Shown here piece by piece: positions 35,893 through 45,404 of a stretch of DNA of 64,000 bases. The stretch spans positions 5,982,647 through 6,046,646 of the forward strand of contig CM055113.1 of the NCBI GenBank assembly GCA_029204225.1, written 5' to 3'. The translations under genes and the position numbers were made by a program. How positions within the stretch are numbered: position 1 is the first letter of the stretch; each line of letters begins with the position of its first letter. This DNA comes from Diphasiastrum complanatum (Eukaryota; Streptophyta; Lycopodiopsida; Lycopodiales; Lycopodiaceae). A model generated the notes under the pieces. The model searched no databases, was not told the DNA's origin, and saw only the letters and a program-made list of their open reading frames with translations.

Positions 35893-36110
35893 ATCTCGAC
35901 CGACGGGTTTTCGATCAGATCTCGACCAATGAGTTCACGTCAGATCTCAACCGACGGGTTTGCGTCAGATCTCGACCGACGGGTTTGCGTCAGATCTCGA
36001 TCGACGAGTTCGCGTCAGATCTCAAATGACAGGTTTGCGTCAGATCTTGACCGATGAATTTTTGCTGAAATCTCGACCGACGGCAGTGATCAAATCTCGA
36101 CCGACAGTTC
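35893..36110 (+). repeat. 25-bp tandem array with TCTCGACCGA core
   Basis: Nine units begin with ATCTCGACC or a one- to three-base variant at 35893, 35919, 35944, 35969, 35994, 36019, 36044, 36070 and 36093. The middle six steps are exactly 25 bp. The typical unit is ATCTCGACCGACGGGTTTGC followed by GTCAG. It lies in the G1 leader. Confidence 0.93.
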
Positions 36111-36261
36111 TGGATCCAATCACGACTAACGAGGTTCCTCACCATCTCAACCTACCAACTCCATGCCAAACAATAGAGCTTTCAAACGACACCTCTGATT
36201 GGCATTTCGACTGAACCACCATCTCCCCAAAACTTTAGAGGCTGAAAAAAAAAAAAAGGGC

Positions 36262-36266
36262 ATGAA
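36262..36266 (+). repeat. target site duplication of C7, left copy
   Basis: ATGAA directly abuts the C7 LTR and is repeated at 42081-42085. Confidence 0.88.
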
Positions 36267-36524
36267 ACTTAGAATGTGCTTTGCATAGAAACACAGATCA
36301 TGCTACATAGTAACACAGACAGAAAAGCTCACATAACAACTGTATTTCTCAGAATGAAATTACACTATACATATAGTTGTTCACTCAAGCAACCCATGCA
36401 TGACCCAAGTTGCCGTTGGCGGGATGCGTGTCCCTCGACTTGCCTTATGGCGAGGCCAACTGATCCTTATCCACTGATAGGACCCACAATACAGTAGCAC
36501 AGTGATTCTACTTTAATTCTAACT
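36267..36524 (-). repeat. 3' LTR of C7
   Basis: On the minus strand it begins AGTTAGAATTAAAG after the purine tract and ends CATTCTAAGT before TTCAT. The ends form a near-perfect inverted repeat but are AG...GT, not the usual TG...CA. Confidence 0.9.
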
Positions 36525-36537
36525 CTCTCCCTTAAAG
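36525..36537 (-). other. polypurine tract of C7
   Basis: CTCTCCCTTAAAG on the plus strand reads CTTTAAGGGAGAG on the minus strand, directly before the LTR start. Confidence 0.8.
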
Positions 36538-36799
36538 TAGAGTCTACTTTTTATACAGTCATATACATAGCTTTAAAGTCAACAAACTTTAAGTACAGAA
36601 AGCTTTGATCTAAACTTATCAAGCTTTAAATATCAGCTAGTTGTTCTTCTATGCTACAATAAACAACATGAATTTCACGACTCAGCAATCTCTCATGTAT
36701 AAAGTGATACTGAATCTCGTGTGTTCAGTTCCCGCATGAAACACTAGATTCTTTGCTAGCTGAATGCCACTCTGATTGTCGCTATGTAATGTCGTGGGA

Positions 36800-37782
36800 T
36801 TTTTCTACTTCATGCCAACTTCCTCCAAGATTTGTCTCAACCATATAGCTTCCTGTGCTGCACTACACATTGCCTTATACTCTGTTTCTGTGGTGGAAAG
36901 AGCAATTGTACTTTGCTTCTTACTAGACCAGGAAAAGCAACTACCACAAAACTGGAATACATACCCTGTGATACATCTACGATCATCATAGTCCGCCTTC
37001 CAATGCGTTTCCGTAGGTGCTGCCATAAACTGACTTACAATGCCAACAACATAGCATATATCTGGTCTAGTTGTGATAAGGTATATCAAGCTCCCTACTA
37101 ACTATCTATACAGCGTGGCATCAAATGACTGTGACTGATCAAGCTTAGAAAGCTTTTTACCTGGTTCAATAGGAGTATTTACTGGTTTGCAATCCTGCAA
37201 CTTAAACCTGTGCAGCAACTCTTTGACATACTTCACCTGTGTTAAACCCACTTCGTGTCCTTTTTGCCACACCTCTACTCCAAGGCAGTAATGCATCAGG
37301 CTGAGATCAGTCATCTCGAATTGTTCCATGAGGTCTTTCTTGATCATGTCTATCATCTCTTGATTATTTCCCGTAATAATCAAGTCATCAACATAAAGAG
37401 AAATCAAAGCAACCATACCATCAAAGCATAAGACATATAGATTTGGATCAGAATGTGTTCTCACCATCCCCTTTGAACGAAAGTAGGCATCAATCCTGCT
37501 ATACCACACACGTGGTTCTTGTTTAAGACCATAAAGCGCTTTCTTCAAGCGACATACTTTATTTTCTTGTCCCTTCGCTACAAAGCCTTCAAGTTGATCC
37601 ATGAACAATTCTTCTTCTAACTCGCCATTTAGAAAAGCAGATTTCACATCCATCTGATGCAAAGGCCAACCAAAATGTGAAGCTAAAGCAACAAGTAGAC
37701 GTACAATATTCCACTTACAAACCTGCGCAAAGGTCTCCTCATAGTTGATGCCTTTACTTTGTGCATACCCTTTGATCCCCAA
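36800..37782 (-). pseudogene. copia reverse transcriptase and partial RNase H (C7)
   Basis: From 37782 down the RT frame is long and good: YEETFAQVCKWNIVRLLVALA, QMDVKSAFLNGELEEE, LKKALYGLKQ, the catalytic LYVDDLIITG, and MTDLSLMHYCLGVEVWQ. After a stop at 37102-37104 the reading continues with YLITTRPDICYVVGIVSQFM and then jumps from THWKA to DYDDRRCITGYVF. About 45 residues are missing there, including the first RNase H acidic motif. TTETEYKAMCSAAQEAIWL follows. RNase H should be inactive. Confidence 0.9.
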
Positions 37783-38604
37783 TCTTGCCTTGTGCTTTGC
37801 TATACTTCCATCTACATGGTACTTAGTCCTCTATACCCATTTGCGGCCAATGGGTTTCTTGCCAAGTGGTGGTTCTACTAAGTCCCATGTGCTATGCTTA
37901 GCAATTGAATCCATCTCCTCTCCCATGGCCTTGACTCAAATGTCATCATCCTTCGCTTCACCATAAGTCAAAGGTTCTTTGCTTTGAATAATGCTAGATT
38001 AGAGAACATAATTTGCTTCATACCTTTCAGGTTGAGTCTTCTCTCTTATTGATCTTCGTAGCTCTCCCTGGCTAGATAATCCTGAAAAGTCATCCATGTC
38101 GCGGCTCTCCAACAATCTCTCAAACCACTTAGGGAGCTTCCTATCAGGTCATCGGTTTCCTGGTGAAAATGTATCCCATGGTACATCCTTCTCCTTGCGT
38201 TTGTCACCTGCAACTTCAATCCTTCTTGCACCAAAAGGTTTGTCCCTACCTCTCCAACCTGTCTCTAGAGGTTGAGTAGTAGTATCTTGAGATGTATCCT
38301 CATGTTCATCACTCAGAAGGTCAATGAATGGATCATCATCAGGTGGTATCCTCACTATACCATCTTTCCCACTGGATGTGTCTATCTTCTCAGCATTCTC
38401 GTCTTCATACATCTTGGATTCATCAAAGATAACATCACAGCTTATATGGACTTTGTTTTCGATTGGATCAAAACATCTATAACCCTTCACACGATCATCA
38501 TATCCTAGGAATATACACTTGATAGCTTTCACATCAAGTTTATGTCTCTCTTCCTTAGAAATGTGTACAAAGGCCTTACATCCAAAGATTCGCAAGTGGT
38601 TCAC
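37783..38604 (-). pseudogene. copia integrase C-terminus, linker and RT start (C7)
   Basis: From 38604 down: NHLRIFGCKAFVHISKEERH, VKGYRCFDPIENKVHIS, VIFDESKM, then an acidic and basic linker to AGDKRKEKDVPWDTFSPGNR and a stop at 38149. Between there and 37783 the RT N-terminal region is present in other frames (WVYRTKYHVDG-like near 37.83 kb) with stops. Confidence 0.85.
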
Positions 38605-39445
38605 CTTTGGCTTTTTCTTCGTGAATGCTTTCTTAGGTGTTATCTTTGGTATGGAAATGGTAGGACTTCTATTTTGAAACTGTCGTACTGCATGCTTCTG
38701 ACCAAAATTCTTTTGGTAGTTTCATCTCAGCTAGCATAGATCTGGCACTTTCCACAATCGTACGATTCTTGCGCTCAGCTACACCATTGAGAGCAGGAGT
38801 ATGAGCTTGCGTAAATTGTCTTTTAATCCCACATTGCTCACAAAGATCATTGGAGTCATCAGACTTGTACTCACCTCCACTATCTGATCTTAGGACTTTG
38901 ATCTTCCTACCTATCTAATTTTCGACCAATGCTTTGAAGCTTTTGAGGTTGTCAAATGCATCTGATTTCTTCTTCAAGAAGTAGATCCACGTCTTACGTG
39001 ACATACCATCAATAAAGGTCATGAAATACAAGGCTTTACCTAAGGACATGGTCCTCATAGGCCCGCATAAATCTGTGTGGATTAAATCCAAGATGTTCTT
39101 TGCTCTTGCAACACCCCCTTTCTTGAACTTCTCTCGATGCTGCTTCCCATATACACAAGATTCGCGCATCAATTTTAAGTGATCTTCTATGGTAGGCAAT
39201 CCTGTTACCATCTCCAATTTTCTCATCAAACTGAGGCTTCCTAAGTTCAAGTGACCAAGCCTCTTATGCCACAACTCAGTTTGCGATGGAATGGACGATA
39301 CAAGTCCATGTTGTCCCTTAATTGTAGCATTCAACCTGTACAATTTTGTATTGGCTCTCTTACTCCATCCGCAATAACTTTGAACTTTTGGTTCACATCC
39401 TTCACAAAGAAACGATCATGGGTGAATTCTACTTTCAACTTTTAA
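38605..39445 (-). pseudogene. copia pre-integrase and integrase (C7)
   Basis: From 39343 down: TELWHKRLGHLNLGSL, ESCVYGKQHREKF, LDLIHTDLCGPM and FMTFIDGMSRKTWIYFLKKK, then a stop near 38915. The core continues in the same strand with VLRSDSGGEY and LNGVAERKNRTIVESARSM around 38.9-38.75 kb. The D, D, E residues are recognisable, but the frame is broken in at least two places. Confidence 0.87.
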
Positions 39446-40000
39446 TCAGTAATGACTCCAACATAAAGTAGATTTTTCTTCAAACCTGGTACGTAAAGTA
39501 CCTCCCTGATCATCCTGCTTTTGCCATCAGGTAGTTGGATTGAAACGGTGCCTATCCCCTTGATCTTGCACACCTCACCATTTGCTTGTGAAACGGATGT
39601 TCCATTATCCAACACTTTCACCAATTCTTGTTACCTGTTATGTGTCTTGTGGCTCCCGAGTTAGTAGACCATGTTTGATCATCTTGATTAGATGACAATG
39701 CAGATATGAAGATACTAGAGTCTTCAATATCACCCTCATCGACAAGGTTACCTGCTTGTTTTGGTTTCCCCTTCCTTGTTCCACCAAGAATTTGCGACAT
39801 TCACTCTTCCAATGGCCCTTTTTACCACAATGGAAGCACTTGCCTTTCTTCTTAGTCTTACTGGAAGATCCCTTGTCCTCCTGAGACTTGGCAAATTGTT
39901 GTTTAGACTTCTTCTTGACCTTGCCCTTGCCTTGTTTTTGGCGTGTCGCAAGTGCCTGATCGTCAATATTTTGACGTCTAGCTTTCACCATTTCTCGACG
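39446..40000 (-). pseudogene. copia zinc knuckle and protease (C7, inactive protease)
   Basis: From about 39990 down: a Lys-rich stretch, a canonical knuckle CFHCGKKGHWKSEC, then a protease active-site region TWSTNSGATRHITGNKNW. The catalytic Asp is Asn (codon 39662-39660). After a stop the protease continues with VKVLDNGTSVSQANGEVCKI and EVLYVPGLKKNLL. Frames differ between knuckle and protease. Confidence 0.87.
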
Positions 40001-40021
40001 TTGCTCTTCCTACATCAAGAT

Positions 40022-40560
40022 TCATGTGAGCTCGTCAAAGGTTGGCAATCTTTCTCTTGATGCTATTCTGCTCACAAACATCGGATAGGGTTCTGCAATG
40101 CTGCACAATGCATTGTGCACCAGCTCCACACCACGTATGCGCTCACCAATAGAATGTAGTTCATCCCTCATTGTCTTGATTCTGGTCATGTACATCTGAA
40201 TGTGCTCTCCTTGTTCCATTCGGGCACTATTCAGCTTTGACTTCAAAAACATGATTCTTGACAGATTTGATGTCTCAAACTGCTCCTTTAGCACATCCCA
40301 TGCCTGTCTGGGTGTAACAACGTCACAAATGTGGGTAATGATGTGATCCTTCACTGACAAGTTAATGAAGGTCAAAGCTTTCCTCAACTTTTTGTCGAAC
40401 ACTTTGATATTCACTTCATTTGGCGGCCTTCTCTCATCACCTGTGACGACTTCCCACACGTCTTTCTCCATCAGTATGTTTTTCATTTTGAATTTTCACA
40501 CTGCATAGTTGGAATTCCCATCCAATTTGCTACTTTCACTCAAAATGGACTCTCCCATGT
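40022..40560 (-). pseudogene. gag: copia gag (C7)
   Basis: Reading starts near 40560 with ESILSESSKLDGNSNYAV, then hits TGA at 40498-40496 where copia gag has Trp (…VWKFKM in relatives). It continues with MKNILMEKDVWEVV, KDHIITHICDVV, AWDVLKEQF, TRIKTMRDELHSIGE and ASRERLPTFDEL to a stop at 40022. It closely follows the C1 gag, showing common family origin. Confidence 0.9.
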
Positions 40561-41794
40561 TTGCCATCACACAACTGCTTGAAACTTCTGTAGTAGGCTA
40601 AAAATAGTATGCCGAGGCCAACAGTGATGTTAGAAGCTGAAAATAATGACCTGCACTTTTTTCCTTACCAAGCCACTTGCCGCTTTTCCACCAATTTGAA
40701 AGCCAAATCGGCGTCGCCTTCCGAAATGCACTCAGTTGTCAACTCCCAACAACGTGCCCAGTGGAATGGTGAAATCACTTCTGGCACACTCCGAACACTT
40801 TCTCCACTGCAATCACTCTGTTTTGTTGTACCGTACTTGCAGTTACAGTCTGGGTGCCCTTCGTTTGGAGGTTATAGCCTTTCGTTTGGGTCAAAACGGG
40901 CAAATGACCCAAAAATAGGGACTTTTCTAGTTTTTGAACTGTTTCTTCACCTTGAAGAAACTTCACTCTTCACCTCCAATTTCAGTATGAAAATTTTTAA
41001 TGAAGTTGAAGGCCAAAATGCACTTCACTTCTTCAGGGCCCTCTTCAAAGCCCATCCAATGGCTGAACCAAATCTTGTGGTCCACGTTTCTCTCCCATCA
41101 CGAGTTTTGGACCGTCGATGCATCTGACACCTCATCCAAAGGTTCAAACTACATCTGGGCATTGAACTGCACTCATACCGTCGCTATGGCCTTCCAGACA
41201 CTACAGTATCTGTCGCGTTGGGCGCGCGCGAGCTGTCCGCTCTCTCTCACGACTTCCTCCTTTCTTCTTACCAACTATGGCTGTCAAGCCCTGGATCTGA
41301 TCTGGCTCGCTTACTGGCTCGCGGCTACACATGGCCTTCTGGCTGTTGTTTCACACTGCTAGGGCGCCCTCCTCTTGAGTTTTACAGGGTTCAAAATGGA
41401 GAGAAAATCGCTTTCTTGAGCTTTGAAACCCTAGGCCAGGGTTTTTCTCAAAAAACTACACTTGGCTTCCTTTTCATAGTCTTCTGACAGACTTAGACTC
41501 TTCCTCTGAGGTCGCCCTACTGCTGGAAAGCTGATGCTTTAATCTGTTTATCAAACGATATCCGATTGAATGAACACTCACTGCAAACACCAAATAGCTT
41601 GTTTCATAATTTCAAAATTTTGTTTGCTGAGGTTCTGATTTAGCCGACAACCCTTGTTTCTGAATCCTCACACAGTCTCAAGCTCACCAAGCTTGTGTGT
41701 GGTAAACTCTTTGCATCAGTGTTTCTCCTTCCATCTTCAACCCGCCGTAAACCCCGAACTCTCAAAAGATACTTCTTCTGAAGCTCCCTATACA
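40561..41794 (-). other. C7 untranslated leader
   Basis: About 1.2 kb between primer site and gag, long for copia, with no convincing minus-strand frame. Part of it (about 40980-41120) resembles 28010-28100. Confidence 0.6.
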
Positions 41795-41806
41795 GCTCTA
41801 ATACCA
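41795..41806 (-). other. primer binding site of C7
   Basis: The minus strand reads TGGTATTAGAGC, one base different from the C2 initiator-Met site, directly after the LTR. Confidence 0.85.
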
Positions 41807-42080
41807 ACTTAAAATTTGCTTTGCACAGGAACACAGATCATGATACATAGTAACACAGATAGAAAACACTCTCCACAGCAAGCTCACATAACAACTATAT
41901 TTCTCAAAATGAAATTACACTGTACATATAGTTGTTCACTCAGGCAAACCATGCATGATCCAGGTTGCCGTTGGCGGGACGCGTGTCCCATCGACTTGCC
42001 TCGTGGCGAGGCCAACTGATCCTTATCCACTGATAGGACCCACAGTACAGTAACACAATGATTCTATTTTAATTCTAACT
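41807..42080 (-). repeat. 5' LTR of C7
   Basis: It matches 36267-36524 with about 20 substitutions. It also holds an extra 14-15 bp (around CACTCTCCACAGCA at about 41866-41880) that the other copy lacks. Confidence 0.9.
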
Positions 42081-42085
42081 ATGAA
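42081..42085 (+). repeat. target site duplication of C7, right copy
   Basis: ATGAA, identical to 36262-36266. Confidence 0.88.
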
Positions 42086-42489
42086 CACCAAAAAAAATTT
42101 CAAAAAACAACACCCATACCAATAGAAAGCTCTTTTCATACTGAGTTTCTCCTTGACTTCCTGAAAAAACCTAGAAAAATCCAAAAACACAAAAAATCCT
42201 AAAAAAAATAAAAAAACATCAAAAACCCAAAAAAATCCAGAAACACCAGAAATCTCCATTCACGATTTCTAACAGAACCCTACATGCCGCAAAGCCAACC
42301 ACGAGCCATCACAAAGAAGAGTTGAAGCAACTCTAGGGCTCTTTTCCACGAGTTCAATCTTCAAACCCAGCCCTAACACTAATTTTTTAAAAAACCCTAC
42401 ACTCTCAACATCCCTTGACCCCCTATGACTACAAAAGCAGAAAAAACAAAAAAACAAGGCCGCCTTGCAAACCCATCTCCACCGAGCCC

Positions 42490-42830
42490 CCGCCTCAGAT
42501 TTCGACCGACCTCTCTTACATCCAGTCTCGACCGACGACTACTACGTCCAATATCGACCGAACGATCTCCATCCAAAATCTCGACCGGATACCCCCACAT
42601 CCATTCTCGACCGAAGGGCCTCAAGTTCAGGCCTCAAGTTCAATCTCAACCGAACGCCCTCAAGCTTCACACTTCACCGGAACCTGACCCACGCCTTCTT
42701 CGTCCAAACTCAACCGACCCACTCTCGACCACCAACTCTCAACGGACTCAAGTCTCGACCGACGACTCCTACATCCAATCTCGACCGACCTGCACATCTC
42801 AACCTGCCCAACTAACCTCGACCGAGCCGA
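42490..42830 (+). repeat. second TCTCGACCGA cluster of the G1 leader
   Basis: At least eight TCTCGACCGA or close variants (for example TTTCGACCGACC, TCTCGACCGACG, TATCGACCGAAC, TCTCGACCGGAT, TCTCAACCGAAC) recur at irregular 25-40 bp steps. Spacer sequences differ from those at 35893-36110. The cluster ends about 500 bp before gag. Confidence 0.88.
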
Positions 42831-43331
42831 ATACCTTACATATTAACAAGGCCCTAACCTTACCACATAACCAATACTAACAAAAGAAAAAAAAAAACTA
42901 ACTTACCCATTCACCACCCTTAACAACTTACCCATTCCCAACCCATTCACCATTCACCACACACCACTCTTAACAACTAACTGGTGCATATATTCAAAAA
43001 AAAAAAAATAACTTACCCACACACACCACCCTTAACAGCTAACTGGATATTCAAAAAAGAAAAGAAAAAAAAAAGGAACTAGCTTACCCATTACCCAACC
43101 CCCTAGCACACCCATTATGCAACCGCCTAGCTTCCCCATTACCCAACCACCTAGCACACCCATTACCCAACTACCTAGCACACCCATTACCCAAACCACT
43201 AACACACCCAATACACAACAACTAATTGACATATTACACAGATCCAAACCATACCAACTAACCGAAAAATCCCAAAACACAAAAAACCACAAAAAAAGCC
43301 AAACAAAAAACACAAAACAAGATATTACCCA

Positions 43332-43743
43332 ATGGAACACCATTATGCTCCCGATGTCATAAACGACTATCCACTTGACATGTTGTGTACTACAACTGAA
43401 CAAATCAGACGTCATAGGTTCTACCGAATGCAATCACAAATCCACGAGCCATCCACAAATCCATTCGAAAGACGAGAACCTGATAGAGCCGAGTTTTCAA
43501 GAGCCCGAGCCCATTTTCATGGTGTTGAATCCTCACATGCCAGAACACACCTGAATGGAGCTTTTACTACTTACGGAGCTCATATAGAAAAGAGAATCCC
43601 AAAATTAGATCTACCCAATTTTGACGGTAGTTCGGACCCTCAAAGATTCTTGCAAATCTTTGAGAATGCGTGCGACGTTTATGGCGAAACATCTCCCGAC
43701 GCTATGGTTCAACTGTTTCCTATGACCATGATCGCTAACACAC
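43332..43743 (+). pseudogene. gag: gypsy gag N-terminal part (G1, truncated)
   Basis: An ATG at 43332 opens a 139-codon frame. Its second half is a gypsy gag opening: EKRIPKLDLPNFDGSSDPQRFLQIFENACDVYGE, then LFPMTMIANTRD, and the frame ends at TGA where the family has DW. It aligns with G2 (LDLPKYNGLTDPVRFLHIYAESCEVYGE) and G3 (IDAPKYDGESDP, FLQDFDNACHFYGD). Sequence after 43751 is unrelated, so the rest of G1 is lost. Confidence 0.88.
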
Positions 43744-43825
43744 GTGATTGAATAATTATCTACTCAATAAGGTTTCACATTAGCACAATTTTCATTTATG
43801 CTACTGCAAAAAGAGATCCAAAGAA

Positions 43826-43935
43826 ATGGATTTACATTCTCCCATTGGGCAATCAGAAGCTCTTTATTCAAAAAAATTTGATAAGAAGAAGTCGAAAAAA
43901 TCGAGAGGATCCGGTTATTGCAAAGATTTTCTTTA
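43826..43935 (+). pseudogene. possible copia gag scrap
   Basis: A short frame reads QSEALYSKKFDKKKSKKS and then GSGYCKDF, resembling the basic segment before the knuckle in some copia gag proteins. It is about 35 residues with no support from neighbours, so the call is weak. Confidence 0.3.
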
Positions 43936-44109
43936 TATTTTTTTTCTCAAATTTTGCTTACACATGGACAATCAATACACTCAAATTTGAAATCTATGTA
44001 ACGTAGCTCATTAAAACTGCAAAAAATGTTTTTTTTTTTAATTCTATTATTCATCGTCGGGGCCAGCCTGCAAACATGACATGTTATTCATAGTATAATA
44101 TGTAATTTA

Positions 44110-44516
44110 TCATTAAGAATAGTATAACTTTTTAACTATACCTTCAATTGAGACAAAAACTATACCATTGAAAAGCGCTCGACGAGAGCTTTTCAACGGT
44201 ACCCTATATGACCTACTTCCGAGCTACCGTTCAAAAGTTATAACCAATCAATTTTTCTTAAAAAGAGAGAGAGTCAAATACCACTTATGTGCAACCATAG
44301 AGTACTCTCCCTTTGAGAGGGTGCTCTATCCACGCACGTCAATTATATTTTTTTAAAAAGGGTCTTTTATCCATGAACAAAAGAGGTATTACTTTTGGAC
44401 GGTTGCTCGGAAGTAGGTCATTTAGGATACTGCTGGAAAGCTCTCGAGCACTTTCCAATGGTATAATTTTTATCTCAAGCAAAGTTAAGGTTAAAAAGTT
44501 ATACTATTATTAATGA
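44110..44516. repeat. 407-bp near-palindrome (foldback/MITE-like)
   Basis: The left half from TCATTAAGAATAGTATAACT pairs with the right half ending AGTTATACTATTATTAATGA. Matching blocks: TATACCATTGAAAAG / CTTTCCAATGGTATA, GACCTACTTCCGAGC / GCTCGGAAGTAGGTC, CGTTCAAAAGTTATA / TATTACTTTTGGACG. The centre AGAGTACTCTCCCTTTGAGA and GGGTGCTCT also pairs, so symmetry continues to about 44310. It is unrelated in sequence to the palindrome at 18.5 kb. Confidence 0.88.
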
Positions 44517-45063
44517 ACTACAAACGATAATGTACATAGAATGGTTGAGCATCGAAAATAGTGCGAGCGGAAATGAGAAAGCATTTGGGTAGAAAATGAA
44601 TTTATTTTGGTAATTTACATTAATAAACTTTGTCAATTTACATGGCATTTCTTATAGGGTCTTTTTTGGATTCAAAATTCCTCTAATGTTGAAGGAATGT
44701 TAGTGGTGCTTGTTATTCAAAATTTTGAACTTCATAAACAAAAACTGAACATATTGTTGCCTAGTATGTTAAAAAGAAAAAAATTGTTATAGAAGTTGAA
44801 AATTCACAAGGAAAGGTCTTTCAATCAAAGTGATTCCAAAGGATACGTGGAGTGATTCATTTTTAGAACTCGGAACACCATTTAGTTGATATCTAAAAGG
44901 AAATAGAAAAGGACTTTGTTCAAAACTTGAAATATAAAAAATAAAATTTATTATTTTTGAATAAATCTATAGCAAAGTAAAAAAGCTTATCAGTATAATC
45001 AATTCGAACTGATTCATTCTAAGCTTATCAATATAATCAATTTAAACTCTAACATTCTAAGAT
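44517..45063. other. AT-rich DNA with a 39-bp duplication
   Basis: No gene. AAGCTTATCAGTATAATCAA...CATTCTA is followed directly by AAGCTTATCAATATAATCAA...CATTCTA (44983-45061). Confidence 0.6.
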
Positions 45064-45395
45064 CGTGGAATTTCACTTTTCTACACTACACTGAGCAATA
45101 AGATTAGCAGAAAAGTTTATGGAACAAAAGGTTATATAGAGGCAAAATTCTACTTGATTTATCTGTCAATAATCAGATCAACAATAGCATGCATTCATCA
45201 TAAGCAATCACCAAAGGAGGAAGAGCAACACACACCATCACTATTGATAATTGAATGTAATGTGTACAATAAACCCTGATAGAGAGAAAAAATCTAGGAG
45301 TTGACTAATAGACTAGCCTATAGCTAATTACAGTTGGAAATAGTAAAAGTACATCGTAAACAATAACATGTGAAGTTTATCATTGATTTCTAACA
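45064..45395 (-). repeat. 3' LTR of copia C4 (end approximate)
   Basis: On the minus strand TGTTAGAAATCAATG at 45395 follows a purine tract GAGGGAGAG (45404-45396). A single copy only; the distal limit is a guess. Confidence 0.55.
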
Positions 45396-45404
45396 CTCTC
45401 CCTC

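Larger units (their letters stand above)
36267..42080 (-). mobile_element. complete Ty1/copia element C7 nested in G1
   Basis: A 5.8-kb minus-strand element with LTRs of 274 bp (5', 41807-42080) and 258 bp (3', 36267-36524), primer site, purine tract, gag-pol in order, and ATGAA duplications. The LTRs differ at roughly 20 positions plus a 14-15 bp indel, so it is clearly older than C2. The coding region has several stops, an Asn in place of the protease Asp, and an internal RNase H deletion. It is related to C1. Confidence 0.93.
34273..43751 (+). mobile_element. Ty3/gypsy-type element G1, truncated, host of C7
   Basis: Parts in order: LTR 34273-35425, primer site 35428, leader with TCTCGACCGA arrays on both sides of the C7 insertion, and gag 43332-43743. 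The element then breaks off; pol and the 3' LTR are missing. The joining of the two leader halves rests on the ATGAA duplication around C7 and on the shared motif. Confidence 0.75.

Noticed and set aside
35893-36110. CRISPR-like array
   Set aside because: Units are contiguous 25-bp tandem copies without unique spacers, in plant retroelement DNA.
40609-41362. Plus-strand frames of 172 and 120 codons
   Set aside because: They lie antisense in the C7 leader between primer site and gag and look like chance frames.
42415-42880. Three overlapping plus-strand frames with repeated STE/RPT phrases
   Set aside because: They are translations of the same motif cluster in the G1 leader, open in several frames because stops are rare in the repeat.
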